In this document: positions 25,322 through 33,198 of the stretch, piece by piece
Layout of the letters: the number at the start of each line of letters is the position of its first letter
Numbering within the stretch: position 1 is the first letter of the stretch
Source of the DNA: Akkermansia sp.
Lineage (GTDB): Bacteria; Verrucomicrobiota; Verrucomicrobiia; Verrucomicrobiales; Akkermansiaceae
NCBI GenBank assembly: GCA_030531305.1
Contig: JAUNNT010000015.1
Coordinates: 1 to 38,593, forward strand
DNA: 38,593 nucleotides
Direction: 5' to 3'
Notes under the pieces: model-generated
Told to the model about the DNA's origin: nothing
Databases searched by the model: none
What the model saw: the letters and a program-made list of their open reading frames with translations, nothing else
Made by a program: the position numbers and the translations under genes

Positions 25322-25350
25322 TTGACGGTGAGTGTGGCGGGTGTTAAATT
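25322..25350 (+). promoter_or_regulatory. Promoter of leuCD
   Basis: TTGACG (25322-25327), a 17-base spacer and TAAATT (25345-25350), preceded by TG. The start codon follows 17 bases later at 25368, so the leader is about 11 bases. Confidence 0.65.
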
Positions 25351-25367
25351 CGCGTTTCCAGAAGACC

Positions 25368-26792
25368 ATGGGCAAGACACTTTACAGGAAGGTGTGGGAG
25401 GCGCACAGCGCCGGCATATTGCCGGACGGGCGCACGCAGTTGTTTATCGACACGATGTACCTGCACGAGGTGACATCTCCGCAGGCGTTCGCGATGCTGC
25501 GGGAGCTGGGGCTGCCCGTGCTGCACCCGGAGCGCCTGTTCGCCGTGCCGGACCACATCATCCCCACGGACGACCAGACCGAGCCATACGCGGACCCGCG
25601 CGCGGCGACCATGCTCACCGAGCTGCGCCGCAACTGCCGCGACAACAACATCCGCCTGTTCGACCTGCCGAGCGGGCAACAGGGCATCGTCCACATGGTG
25701 GGCCCGGAGCTGGGCATCTCGCAACCCGGCATGACCATTGTGTGCGGTGATTCCCACACCGCCACGCACGGCGCCGTGGGAGCCGTGGCCATGGGCATCG
25801 GCACCACCCAGGTGCGCGACGTGCTCGCCACGCAGACCCTCGCCATGTCGCCCCTGAAGGTGCGTGCCGTACGCGTGGAGGGCAGGCTGAAGCCCGGCGT
25901 GACCGCCAAGGACGTGGCGCTGCACATCATCCACCGCCTGGGCGCGGACGGCGGCCTGGGCTACGCCTACGAGTTCGGCGGCTCCGTCATCCGCGACATG
26001 GAGATGGACGGCCGCCTCACCGTCTGCAACCTCGCCATCGAGGGCGCCGCGCGCCGCGGCTACATCAACCCGGACGAGAAGACCTTTGAATACCTGAAGG
26101 GGCGTCCCTACGCGCCCAAGGGTGCGGAGTGGGACGCCGCCGTGGCCCGCTGGAAGGCCATCGCCAGCGATGCCGACGCCGAGTACGACGACATCGTCAC
26201 CATCGACGCGAACGACATCGAGCCGACCGTCACCTGGGGCATCTCGCCGGACATGAGCATCGGCATCAACGGCACCATCCCCGCGCCGGAGGACGCCGCG
26301 GACGACGAGACGCGCAAGGCGCGCGCCGCCGCACTGGAGTACATGAAGCTGCAGGCGGGGCAGCCCATCAAGGGCCTGCCCGTGGACGTGGTGTTCATCG
26401 GCTCCTGCACCAACGGCCGCATCTCGGATTTCCGCGCGGTGGCGCCGCTCCTCAAAGGACGGCACGTGGCGGAGGGCATCCGCGCGCTCGCCGTGCCGGG
26501 TTCCCAGATGACCGCCCGCCAGTGCGAGGAGGAGGGCATTGCCGACACCTTCCGCGCCGCCGGGTTCGAGTGGCGCCTGCCCGGCTGCTCCATGTGCCTC
26601 GCCATGAACCCGGACAGGCTGGTGGGCGACCAGGTGTGCGCCAGCACCAGCAACCGCAACTTCAAGGGCCGCCAGGGCAGTCCCACGGGCCGCACGCTGC
26701 TGATGAGCCCCGTCATGGCCGCCGCCGCCGCCGTCACCGGGCGCGTGTCCGACGCGCGCGAGGTCTTCCCCTCCATCGTCTCCAACTCCTAA
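25368..26792 (+). CDS. leuC: 3-isopropylmalate dehydratase, large subunit
   Basis: LeuC with LeuD isomerises 2-isopropylmalate to 3-isopropylmalate in leucine synthesis. The 474-residue protein shows [10 protein letters not shown] near the start and [18 protein letters not shown]. The aconitase signature [21 protein letters not shown] is intact. The 4Fe-4S cluster cysteines are Cys347 in GSCTNGR and Cys407 and Cys410 in GCSMC. The length is normal. ATG 25368 was chosen because the family's conserved part starts there. leuD begins 14 bases after the stop codon. Confidence 0.97.
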   Translation: MGKTLYRKVWEAHSAGILPDGRTQLFIDTMYLHEVTSPQAFAMLRELGLPVLHPERLFAVPDHIIPTDDQTEPYADPRAATMLTELRRNCRDNNIRLFDLPSGQQGIVHMVGPELGISQPGMTIVCGDSHTATHGAVGAVAMGIGTTQVRDVLATQTLAMSPLKVRAVRVEGRLKPGVTAKDVALHIIHRLGADGGLGYAYEFGGSVIRDMEMDGRLTVCNLAIEGAARRGYINPDEKTFEYLKGRPYAPKGAEWDAAVARWKAIASDADAEYDDIVTIDANDIEPTVTWGISPDMSIGINGTIPAPEDAADDETRKARAAALEYMKLQAGQPIKGLPVDVVFIGSCTNGRISDFRAVAPLLKGRHVAEGIRALAVPGSQMTARQCEEEGIADTFRAAGFEWRLPGCSMCLAMNPDRLVGDQVCASTSNRNFKGRQGSPTGRTLLMSPVMAAAAAVTGRVSDAREVFPSIVSNS

Positions 26793-26806
26793 CCGCTTTT
26801 CCCACC

Positions 26807-27412
26807 GTGGCACTCGCTAAGATCATCACCATCACCGGCAAGGCCGTTCCCGTTCCGGGAGCGGACATGGACACCGACCGCATCATCCCCGCGCGCTTCC
26901 TCAAGTGCATCACCTTCGACGAACTGGCCGGAACCATGTTCTACGATGAACGCTTCAACGCGGACGGCAGCTCCAAGGGTCACCCCATCGACGCCCCGCA
27001 GCACAAAGGCGCAAGCATCATCCTGGGCGGCGAGAACTTCGGCTGCGGCTCCTCCCGCGAGCACGCCCCCCAGTGCATCAAGCGCTCCGGCATCCGAGCC
27101 GTCGTCGCCGTCTCCTTCGCGGAAATCTTCTTCGGCAACAGCTCCGGTATCGGCCTCCCCTGCGTCTGCGCCTCCCCGGAGGACGTGCAGCGCGCCATGG
27201 ACATCACCACGCAGAACCCCGACACGGAATGGCGCGTGGACCTGGAGACCATGACGCTCGGCTGCCCCGGCACCAGCATCCCGCTGCACATGCCGGAAGA
27301 GCCTCGCGCCGCCCTCATGCAGGGCCGCTGGGATGCCGTGGCGGAGCTGATGAATGCGCAGGAGGCCGTGGAACGCCTGGCCGCCACGCTGCCCCGCGCC
27401 ACCTGCAACTGA
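26807..27412 (+). CDS. leuD: 3-isopropylmalate dehydratase, small subunit
   Basis: LeuD is the partner of LeuC and carries the mobile swivel domain of the enzyme. The 201-residue protein has GADMDTDRIIPARFLKCI near the start, then LGGENFGCGSSREHAPQC and a SFAEIFFGNSSGIGLPC segment, all diagnostic. The likely start is GTG at 26807 (VALAKI...); no ATG lies closer to the family's start, and the upstream frame runs through leuC. It is co-transcribed with leuC and an unrecognised gene 12 bases downstream. Confidence 0.95.
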   Translation: MALAKIITITGKAVPVPGADMDTDRIIPARFLKCITFDELAGTMFYDERFNADGSSKGHPIDAPQHKGASIILGGENFGCGSSREHAPQCIKRSGIRAVVAVSFAEIFFGNSSGIGLPCVCASPEDVQRAMDITTQNPDTEWRVDLETMTLGCPGTSIPLHMPEEPRAALMQGRWDAVAELMNAQEAVERLAATLPRATCN

Positions 27413-27424
27413 TTTTTCCCGCCC

Positions 27425-28525
27425 ATGCTCGCGCTTCTCACACCGCTCATCTCCCACGGCGTCATCGACAACACCGTGCGCGACACCGTCACCCTGCAGC
27501 TGTGGGGCATCGACGGCGGCGAGCCTCTGGAGTTCCACCTGCACGGCAACTGCCTGCGGGATATCGCCGGCTGCCGCGTCACCTTCGTCAACAAGGGCGC
27601 CGCGCCGGAGCGCACAGAGGAGCACCGCGTGCTGCGTGCCATGCGCGACGACCGCCGCATGCCCTACCTGGGCGACATCACGCTCTCCCGCCGCGAGCGT
27701 GATTTGGACAACAAGCGCGGCATGTCCAACCTGCTGTCCATCGAGTTCTTCCTGTCGCGCGAGATGCGCGTGCTCATCGAGACATCGACGTTCACGTTCG
27801 ACATCTCGCTGCCGCAATGGCGCATGGGCTGGGAGGACGCCAACGCGCAGGCGTTCCTGAACATGGAGGCCCTGCGCGCCCACGTGGCGGAGAACGTGAA
27901 GCGCTTCCGCAGCGCCGCGTTCAACGACATCAACAACAACGGCTTCCCCCCCTGCGACTGGGACTACCGCCTCAACCGCGCGGAAGCCTGCATGAGCATC
28001 TACCCCACCATCCGCAGCAAGTACCGCTTCTCGGAGGACGCCTCCAACTCCATCGCCTACGTGATGGACCGCAACGACATCCTGGACCGCCACGCCGCGG
28101 AGGACGAGGCGCACCTGCCGCCCGGCGAGACCCGTGAATGGGGCATGCTGGACTTCGTGGAGCCCGCCTACGCGCAGGAGGTGGACCGCGCCATGCGCCA
28201 CCGCCTCTTCCAAACCACCAACCGCCTCACCGACCTGGTGCAGCGCCATGTGCTGGAGCCCAACGGCGGGCGGCTCTCCGAGGACGGCCAGCGTTTCGTG
28301 AGCGGGTATTCCGTGCTGGTGTCGCACATCCTGGCCACCATCCTGCTGGTGCGGCAGAAGCAGTTCCCTGCGGAGCTGGCGCTGCGCCGCGCGCGCGCCA
28401 TCACGGCGCGCCTGGAGATGCTGGCGGAGTTCGCGGAAAAGCTGGATGCCGCGCCAATGCTCAAGAAAGCGGTGGACGCCCTGCTGGAGCGGCTCGACGA
28501 GTTCGCCGCCAAGCTGCAACACTGA
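27425..28525 (+). CDS. Conserved-looking protein of unknown function downstream of leuCD
   Basis: I do not recognise this 366-residue protein. It has no signal peptide and no clear transmembrane helix. Residues 1-130 look like beta strands (TVTLQLWGIDGGEPLEFHLH, then FTFDISLPQWRMGW). The remainder is helical and charged. A SIYPTIRSKYRFSEDASNSI segment lies in the middle, and the end is a helical Ala/Leu/Glu-rich repeat. Codon usage and strong frame match its neighbours. It starts 12 bases after leuD and is followed after 15 bases by a DeoR-like gene. Position suggests expression with the leucine genes, but nothing in the sequence indicates a leucine-related reaction. Confidence 0.78.
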   Translation: MLALLTPLISHGVIDNTVRDTVTLQLWGIDGGEPLEFHLHGNCLRDIAGCRVTFVNKGAAPERTEEHRVLRAMRDDRRMPYLGDITLSRRERDLDNKRGMSNLLSIEFFLSREMRVLIETSTFTFDISLPQWRMGWEDANAQAFLNMEALRAHVAENVKRFRSAAFNDINNNGFPPCDWDYRLNRAEACMSIYPTIRSKYRFSEDASNSIAYVMDRNDILDRHAAEDEAHLPPGETREWGMLDFVEPAYAQEVDRAMRHRLFQTTNRLTDLVQRHVLEPNGGRLSEDGQRFVSGYSVLVSHILATILLVRQKQFPAELALRRARAITARLEMLAEFAEKLDAAPMLKKAVDALLERLDEFAAKLQH

Positions 28526-28540
28526 TTCCCCTTGCCAACC

Positions 28541-29323
28541 ATGTACGTGGCCCACGAGAGACGCGCCTACATCCTGCGCCTGCTGGAGCAGCGCGGTACC
28601 CTCCGCTCCTCCGAGCTCGCACAGGAACTCGGCGTGACCGACGAGACCATCCGCACAGACATGGTCGCCATGGAGCGGCAGGGCCTCCTGCGCCGCACGC
28701 ACGGCGGTGCCAACTACATCCCACCCACCGGGGGCGACGAGGACGGCGCGCGCCTGGACTGCCAGCTCGCGGATTTGGTGGCGCGGCATTTCTTCGAGGG
28801 TGAAAAGACGCTGAACGTGTACCTGGACGATGCCGCGTTCGCGCTGGCGCTCTTCACCCGCCACCCGCAGCTGGATTGCCGCGTGTACACCGCCAACCCC
28901 GCCGTGCTGCACGCGCTCTCCCCTGTCCGCTTCTCGCAGGAGGTCTTTCTCGTCGGCTCCCGCCTGGACCGCGCCAGCGGCTATCTGGAGGGCGATGCGG
29001 ATGCCGAGATGGCCGCGCTGAAACCGGATTTGGCGCTGCTCCGCCCGCCATCCGTTCCCGCACCGCAGCGCGCCGCCTACCGCCACGCGCTCCCCGCGTG
29101 CTGGGCAGCAGCCGCCTCCCGCCACGCCACGCGCGGCACACTCGTCGTCGGCCCCGCCTCCATCTTCGCGCAGAACCCCGTCGCCACCTCCCCTGCCACC
29201 CTCCACAACCACACCTTCATCACGGAGGAAAACCTCCCGCCCGAATACCAATTCATTCCCCGCCACACCGTCCCGTACATCGACCCCGCGGAATTGAGCC
29301 AGGGCGACAGATTCGACTATTGA
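28541..29323 (+). CDS. DeoR-family transcriptional regulator, divergent sensor domain
   Basis: The 260-residue protein has a textbook DeoR helix-turn-helix: RRAYILRLLEQRGTLRSSEL, QELGVTDETIRTDMVAMERQ, and GLLRRTHGGANY, the family signature. The C-terminal sensor domain has the expected order (LNVYLDD..., CRVYTANPAVLHAL, EVFLVGSRLDRASGYLEGD). However, the DxGTT-type ligand loop reads LDDAAFALALF, so the usual sugar-phosphate site is altered. Ligand and targets are unknown. The start ATG at 28541 is used rather than the in-frame TTG at 28532. It lies 15 bases after the preceding gene. Confidence 0.82.
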   Translation: MYVAHERRAYILRLLEQRGTLRSSELAQELGVTDETIRTDMVAMERQGLLRRTHGGANYIPPTGGDEDGARLDCQLADLVARHFFEGEKTLNVYLDDAAFALALFTRHPQLDCRVYTANPAVLHALSPVRFSQEVFLVGSRLDRASGYLEGDADAEMAALKPDLALLRPPSVPAPQRAAYRHALPACWAAAASRHATRGTLVVGPASIFAQNPVATSPATLHNHTFITEENLPPEYQFIPRHTVPYIDPAELSQGDRFDY

Positions 29324-29338
29324 GGCGGGCGAATTCGT

Positions 29339-29367
29339 TTGACGGGACCATCCGTTATGCGTACCAT
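29339..29367 (+). promoter_or_regulatory. Putative promoter
   Basis: TTGACG (29339-29344), a 17-base spacer and TACCAT (29362-29367). If used, it forces translation to start at ATG 29378 rather than at 29357 or 29366, giving a leader of only a few bases. Confidence 0.45.
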
Positions 29368-29377
29368 GGTAGATAGG

Positions 29378-29947
29378 ATGGCTACGGGCTACGATGGCAG
29401 AAACGTATACTGGGCGGCGAGGGATATCGAGTATTTCCCGCCGGTGGGGAACCACCATTTCGTCATCATGACCTTCCACCGCCCGGAGGATTCGCCCAAT
29501 CCCGCGCAGACCGCGGCGGTGTCGGACGGGCGCGGGCGGAACATCTATGTGCTCTGCTACGCGCTGTTCCCGATATGGCCGGAGTGCAACGTGGAAATCA
29601 AGGTGAACGCCGCGGAGGACTTGAAAGCTTACGAGGAGTACTTTTGCAACACGCAGGGCCTCCTGTGCGACCTCGACTACGAGGGCCACAGGATTCCGCC
29701 GCCACAGGGCATGGACATGGCGGAGTTCATGCGGAGAATCAACGATGCCGCGCTGAAATCCCAAGACTACCTGGCGCACCACCCGGGCGAGTACAAGTAC
29801 AACCCGCTGAACAGCAACTGCGCCACCTGGGTGAACGACCTCATGGCCAGCGTGGGCGTGCCGGAAGACGTGCGCCGCGCCAAGAACGACTTTATCGGGC
29901 TGGACGTGGGGCACGACTCCACGGCGTTCGCGCCCACGTTCCAATAG
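29378..29947 (+). CDS. Small protein, possible permuted papain-like (NlpC/P60 or LRAT-like) fold
   Basis: The 189-residue protein (196 if ATG 29357 is used) has no signal peptide. Two segments resemble circularly permuted cysteine-peptidase folds: VGNHHFVIMTF near the start supplies candidate histidines, and LNSNCATWVNDLMASVGVP in the C-terminal half supplies a candidate cysteine. Acidic and aromatic segments lie between them. The order His then Cys is what permuted NlpC/P60 and LRAT-like proteins show, but no profile was run. A cysteine motif FCNTQGLLCDLDYEG lies in the middle. It is convergent with pth with a 15-base gap. Enzymatic activity is not established. Confidence 0.7.
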   Translation: MATGYDGRNVYWAARDIEYFPPVGNHHFVIMTFHRPEDSPNPAQTAAVSDGRGRNIYVLCYALFPIWPECNVEIKVNAAEDLKAYEEYFCNTQGLLCDLDYEGHRIPPPQGMDMAEFMRRINDAALKSQDYLAHHPGEYKYNPLNSNCATWVNDLMASVGVPEDVRRAKNDFIGLDVGHDSTAFAPTFQ

Positions 29948-29962
29948 GCGTGCCCCGCGGGT

Positions 29963-30592
29963 TCAATCCTCCCCTTCCCCGTCGGCGGGCGGGGGTTCGG
30001 GCTGCGGTTCGGGCTTGGGCTTCTTTTCCTTCTTCACATTGAAGCGGTTGGCGGCGGCCTGGAAGCCCTCTTTCAGGGTGACGAATGCGGCCTCCTCCGC
30101 CTTGGCGAGCGTTTCCTCCAGCAGGGGGCGCTCCTCCGGCGTGAACTTGCCCAGCACGTGGCCGATCATGTTTTTCTGCCCCGGCACGCCGATGCCGACG
30201 CGGAGGCGCGGAAACTTCTCCGTGCCCAGGTGGGCGATGAGGGACTTCATGCCGTTGTGGCCGCCCGCGGAGCCGCCCGCGCGCAGCCGCATGGCACCCA
30301 CGGGGAACGAGATGTCGTCGTACACCACGAACACCTGCCCCGGCGTGAACTTGAAGTAGCGCATGAGCGGCCCCACGCTCTCGCCGGATGAATTCATGTA
30401 CGTCTGCGGCTTCACCAGCAGCACGCCCGGCCCGGCGGCAAGCTCCGCCTTGCGCGCCTTGTCCGCCTTCCACACCGCGCCGAACCGCGCGGCCAGGCGG
30501 TCCACCACCATGAACCCCACGTTGTGGCGGGTTTCCGCATACTCGCGGCCGGGGTTGCCCAGACCCACGATGATCTTGATGGTTTCGTCCAT
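29963..30592 (-). CDS. pth: Peptidyl-tRNA hydrolase
   Basis: Pth releases peptides from prematurely dropped peptidyl-tRNA and is essential in bacteria. The 209-residue protein has IIVGLGNPGREYAETRHNVG with Asn13 and the catalytic His23. It has LLVKPQTYMNSSGESV, VYDDISFPVG and GGHNGMKSLI, then PRLRVGIGVPG; all family blocks are intact. The C-terminal 25 residues form a Lys/Pro/Glu-rich tail (KKEKKPKPEPQPEPPPADGE) that is longer than in typical Pth and probably disordered. It starts 3 bases after the leuA stop. Confidence 0.96.
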   Translation of the reverse strand: MDETIKIIVGLGNPGREYAETRHNVGFMVVDRLAARFGAVWKADKARKAELAAGPGVLLVKPQTYMNSSGESVGPLMRYFKFTPGQVFVVYDDISFPVGAMRLRAGGSAGGHNGMKSLIAHLGTEKFPRLRVGIGVPGQKNMIGHVLGKFTPEERPLLEETLAKAEEAAFVTLKEGFQAAANRFNVKKEKKPKPEPQPEPPPADGEGED

Positions 30593-30595
30593 GCC

Positions 30596-32149
<1,554 letters not shown>

Positions 32150-32164
32150 AAGAATTTCCCTTGT

Positions 32165-32185
32165 GAGTATGCCCCAAGCATACTC
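32165..32185 (-). promoter_or_regulatory. Hairpin in the leuA promoter/leader
   Basis: GAGTATGC (32165-32172) and GCATACTC (32178-32185) pair perfectly around five bases, 15 bases before the leuA start. On the - strand it overlaps a candidate -10 TATGCT that is 16 bases past TTGCGC. It could be an operator or an RNA leader hairpin. Confidence 0.45.
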
Positions 32186-32234
32186 CACCCCCGCCGCAGC
32201 GCAAGGAAAAAATCTCGTTTTGTCATACCCGGCT

Positions 32235-32274
32235 CGCGCGCGCGCGTTCGCGCCCCCGCATTTGCGCGCGCGCG
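32235..32274. repeat. Alternating CG inverted repeat
   Basis: A 12-base CG run (32235-32246) is followed 17 bases later by an 11-base GC run (32264-32274); together they can fold into a long hairpin. It lies between the tRNA terminator and the leuA promoter. Confidence 0.75.
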
Positions 32275-32308
32275 ATACGACCAAGCAAAATCCACCACCT
32301 TCCCAAAA

Positions 32309-32335
32309 CAAAAAAAGCGTGCGGCAAGCACGCTT
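32309..32335 (-). terminator. Terminator downstream of tRNA-Leu
   Basis: On the - strand AAGCGTGC and GCACGCTT pair perfectly around TTGCC and are followed by a T-run. It lies 13 bases past the tRNA 3' end, so tRNA transcription should stop before leuA. Confidence 0.88.
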
Positions 32336-32347
32336 GTTATCCATTGC

Positions 32348-32427
32348 TACCGGCTGTGGGACTCGAACCCACACTCTTTCGAACTCGATTTTGAGTCGAG
32401 CGCGTCTACCAATTCCGCCAAGCCGGC
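32348..32427 (-). tRNA. tRNA-Leu(CAA)
   Basis: On the - strand the acceptor stem is GCCGGCT paired with AGCCGGT (one G-U pair). The D arm contains AATTGGTAGACGC. The anticodon loop CTCAAAA is closed by CTCGA/TCGAG and gives anticodon CAA, so it reads UUG. A long variable region typical of class II Leu tRNAs follows (about 10 bases, on the short side). The T arm is GTGGG-TTCGAGT-CCCAC. The 3' CCA is not encoded and must be added after transcription. Confidence 0.93.
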
Positions 32428-32441
32428 TCGGAATGCACGGC

Positions 32442-32471
32442 TATTTAACAGGGCGCAGCTGGAAATGTCAA
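32442..32471 (-). promoter_or_regulatory. Promoter of tRNA-Leu
   Basis: On the - strand a perfect TTGACA (32466-32471) precedes TTAAATA. The spacer is 17 or 18 bases depending on the frame of the -10 box (32442-32448). It lies 15 bases from the mature 5' end, and inside the gap to the tonB gene. Confidence 0.8.
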
Positions 32472-32490
32472 GGGCAAAACGCGCGTGCAT

Positions 32491-33198
32491 TCATTGGAGG
32501 CGGAAATGCACGGTGGTGGTGAAGACGGCGGCGGTGGCGGCGGGTTGGAAGCGCCAGTGGCGGAGAATCCAGGAGCGGGTGGTGGTGTCGAATTCGGAGT
32601 GTCCGCTGGGGCGGGTGATGTCCACGGCGGTGGGAAGGCCCTGCGGGGAGACGGAGATGCGGACGCCGACGCTGCCTGTGATGCGGCGCTTCCGCAAGGC
32701 GGAAGGATAGGGTGGCCGCGGGGCGGCCACCAATTTACAATTTACAATTGACGTTGTACCATTTGATGAAGTGGCGGCCGGGCGCGGCGTCGGTGCGGAT
32801 TTACAATTGACGATTGACGATTGACGATTTTGAGAGTTCGGCGCCGCGTGCGGCGCAGGGCGGGGCTCCGCCGCCGCCAAGACTTCGGCGTGACCAGTGG
32901 GAAGGGAGGGGAGATTGCAGACGATGGGTTGGAGAGCTTGCGGGGTAGGAGGGGTGATGCACGGTTCCAGTTGGGGACTGGGGGGCAGATGGGGGGGCTC
33001 CGCCGCCGCCAAGGCTTCGGCGTGACAAGGCGTGGGCGGTTCGCTTGCCATGGTGAAGAGGGGAGCTTGCGCCGCTGCGCGGGCGGGGGCATGGTGGGAG
33101 AGGGCGAGGAGGGGGAGGATGACGAGGGCGGGGAGGGCCACCACCATGAGGGAGCGCCAGGCGAGTTGTTGCTCGAGGTGGCGGGGGTTAGTTTTCAT
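32491..33198 (-). CDS. TonB-like energy transducer with repeat-bearing linker
   Basis: TonB couples the inner-membrane proton motive force to outer-membrane receptors. The 235-residue protein has an N-terminal signal anchor (LMVVALPALVILPLLAL, about 14-30) and a long Pro/Ala-rich linker. The C-terminal domain begins PPYPSALRKRRITGSVGVRI and ends with WILRHWRFQP...TTTVHFRLQ. The linker (about 50-165) is unusual: a 33-base DNA repeat appears twice in frame (AEALAAAEPP, AEVLAAAEPR), and two heptamer-repeat arrays are translated as SSIVN and SIVNCKL. The start (33198, or 33201) overlaps the end of the solute-binding-protein gene. ExbB/ExbD are not in the window. Confidence 0.85.
   Translation of the reverse strand: MKTNPRHLEQQLAWRSLMVVALPALVILPLLALSHHAPARAAAQAPLFTMASEPPTPCHAEALAAAEPPHLPPSPQLEPCITPPTPQALQPIVCNLPSLPTGHAEVLAAAEPRPAPHAAPNSQNRQSSIVNCKSAPTPRPAATSSNGTTSIVNCKLVAAPRPPYPSALRKRRITGSVGVRISVSPQGLPTAVDITRPSGHSEFDTTTRSWILRHWRFQPAATAAVFTTTVHFRLQ
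32711..32753. repeat. GC hairpin plus heptamer array inside tonB
   Basis: GGTGGCCGC-GGG-GCGGCCACC (32711-32731) is a perfect nine-pair hairpin, immediately followed by an AATTTAC heptamer array (32732-32753). Both lie in the coding sequence of the TonB-like protein. Confidence 0.8.
32799..32856. repeat. Heptamer array plus GC palindrome inside tonB
   Basis: The array ATTTACA/ATTGACG/ATTGACG/ATTGACG (32799-32831) is followed by GCGCCGC-GT-GCGGCGC (32841-32856). It is the same family as the arrays at 23437-23537 and 32732-32753, and is in frame. Confidence 0.8.
32862..32894. repeat. 33-base direct repeat, copy 1
   Basis: Identical to 32994-33026 except for one base (A/G at position 21). The distance of 132 bases is a whole number of codons, so the TonB frame is preserved. 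Confidence 0.88.
32994..33026. repeat. 33-base direct repeat, copy 2
   Basis: Second in-frame copy of the unit at 32862-32894, encoding an AEALAAAEP-like segment on the - strand. Confidence 0.88.

Noticed and set aside
26789..29944. A very long open frame on the - strand (1051 codons) antisense to leuD and the three genes after it
   Set aside because: It is a shadow of GC-rich coding sequence. The + strand genes there have family matches, while the antisense translation is low-complexity His/Ala/Arg/Val-rich with no domain.
32223..32261. A 12-codon mini-frame upstream of leuA that could be an attenuator leader peptide
   Set aside because: It contains no leucine codon and no terminator/antiterminator pair follows it, so leucine attenuation is not supported.
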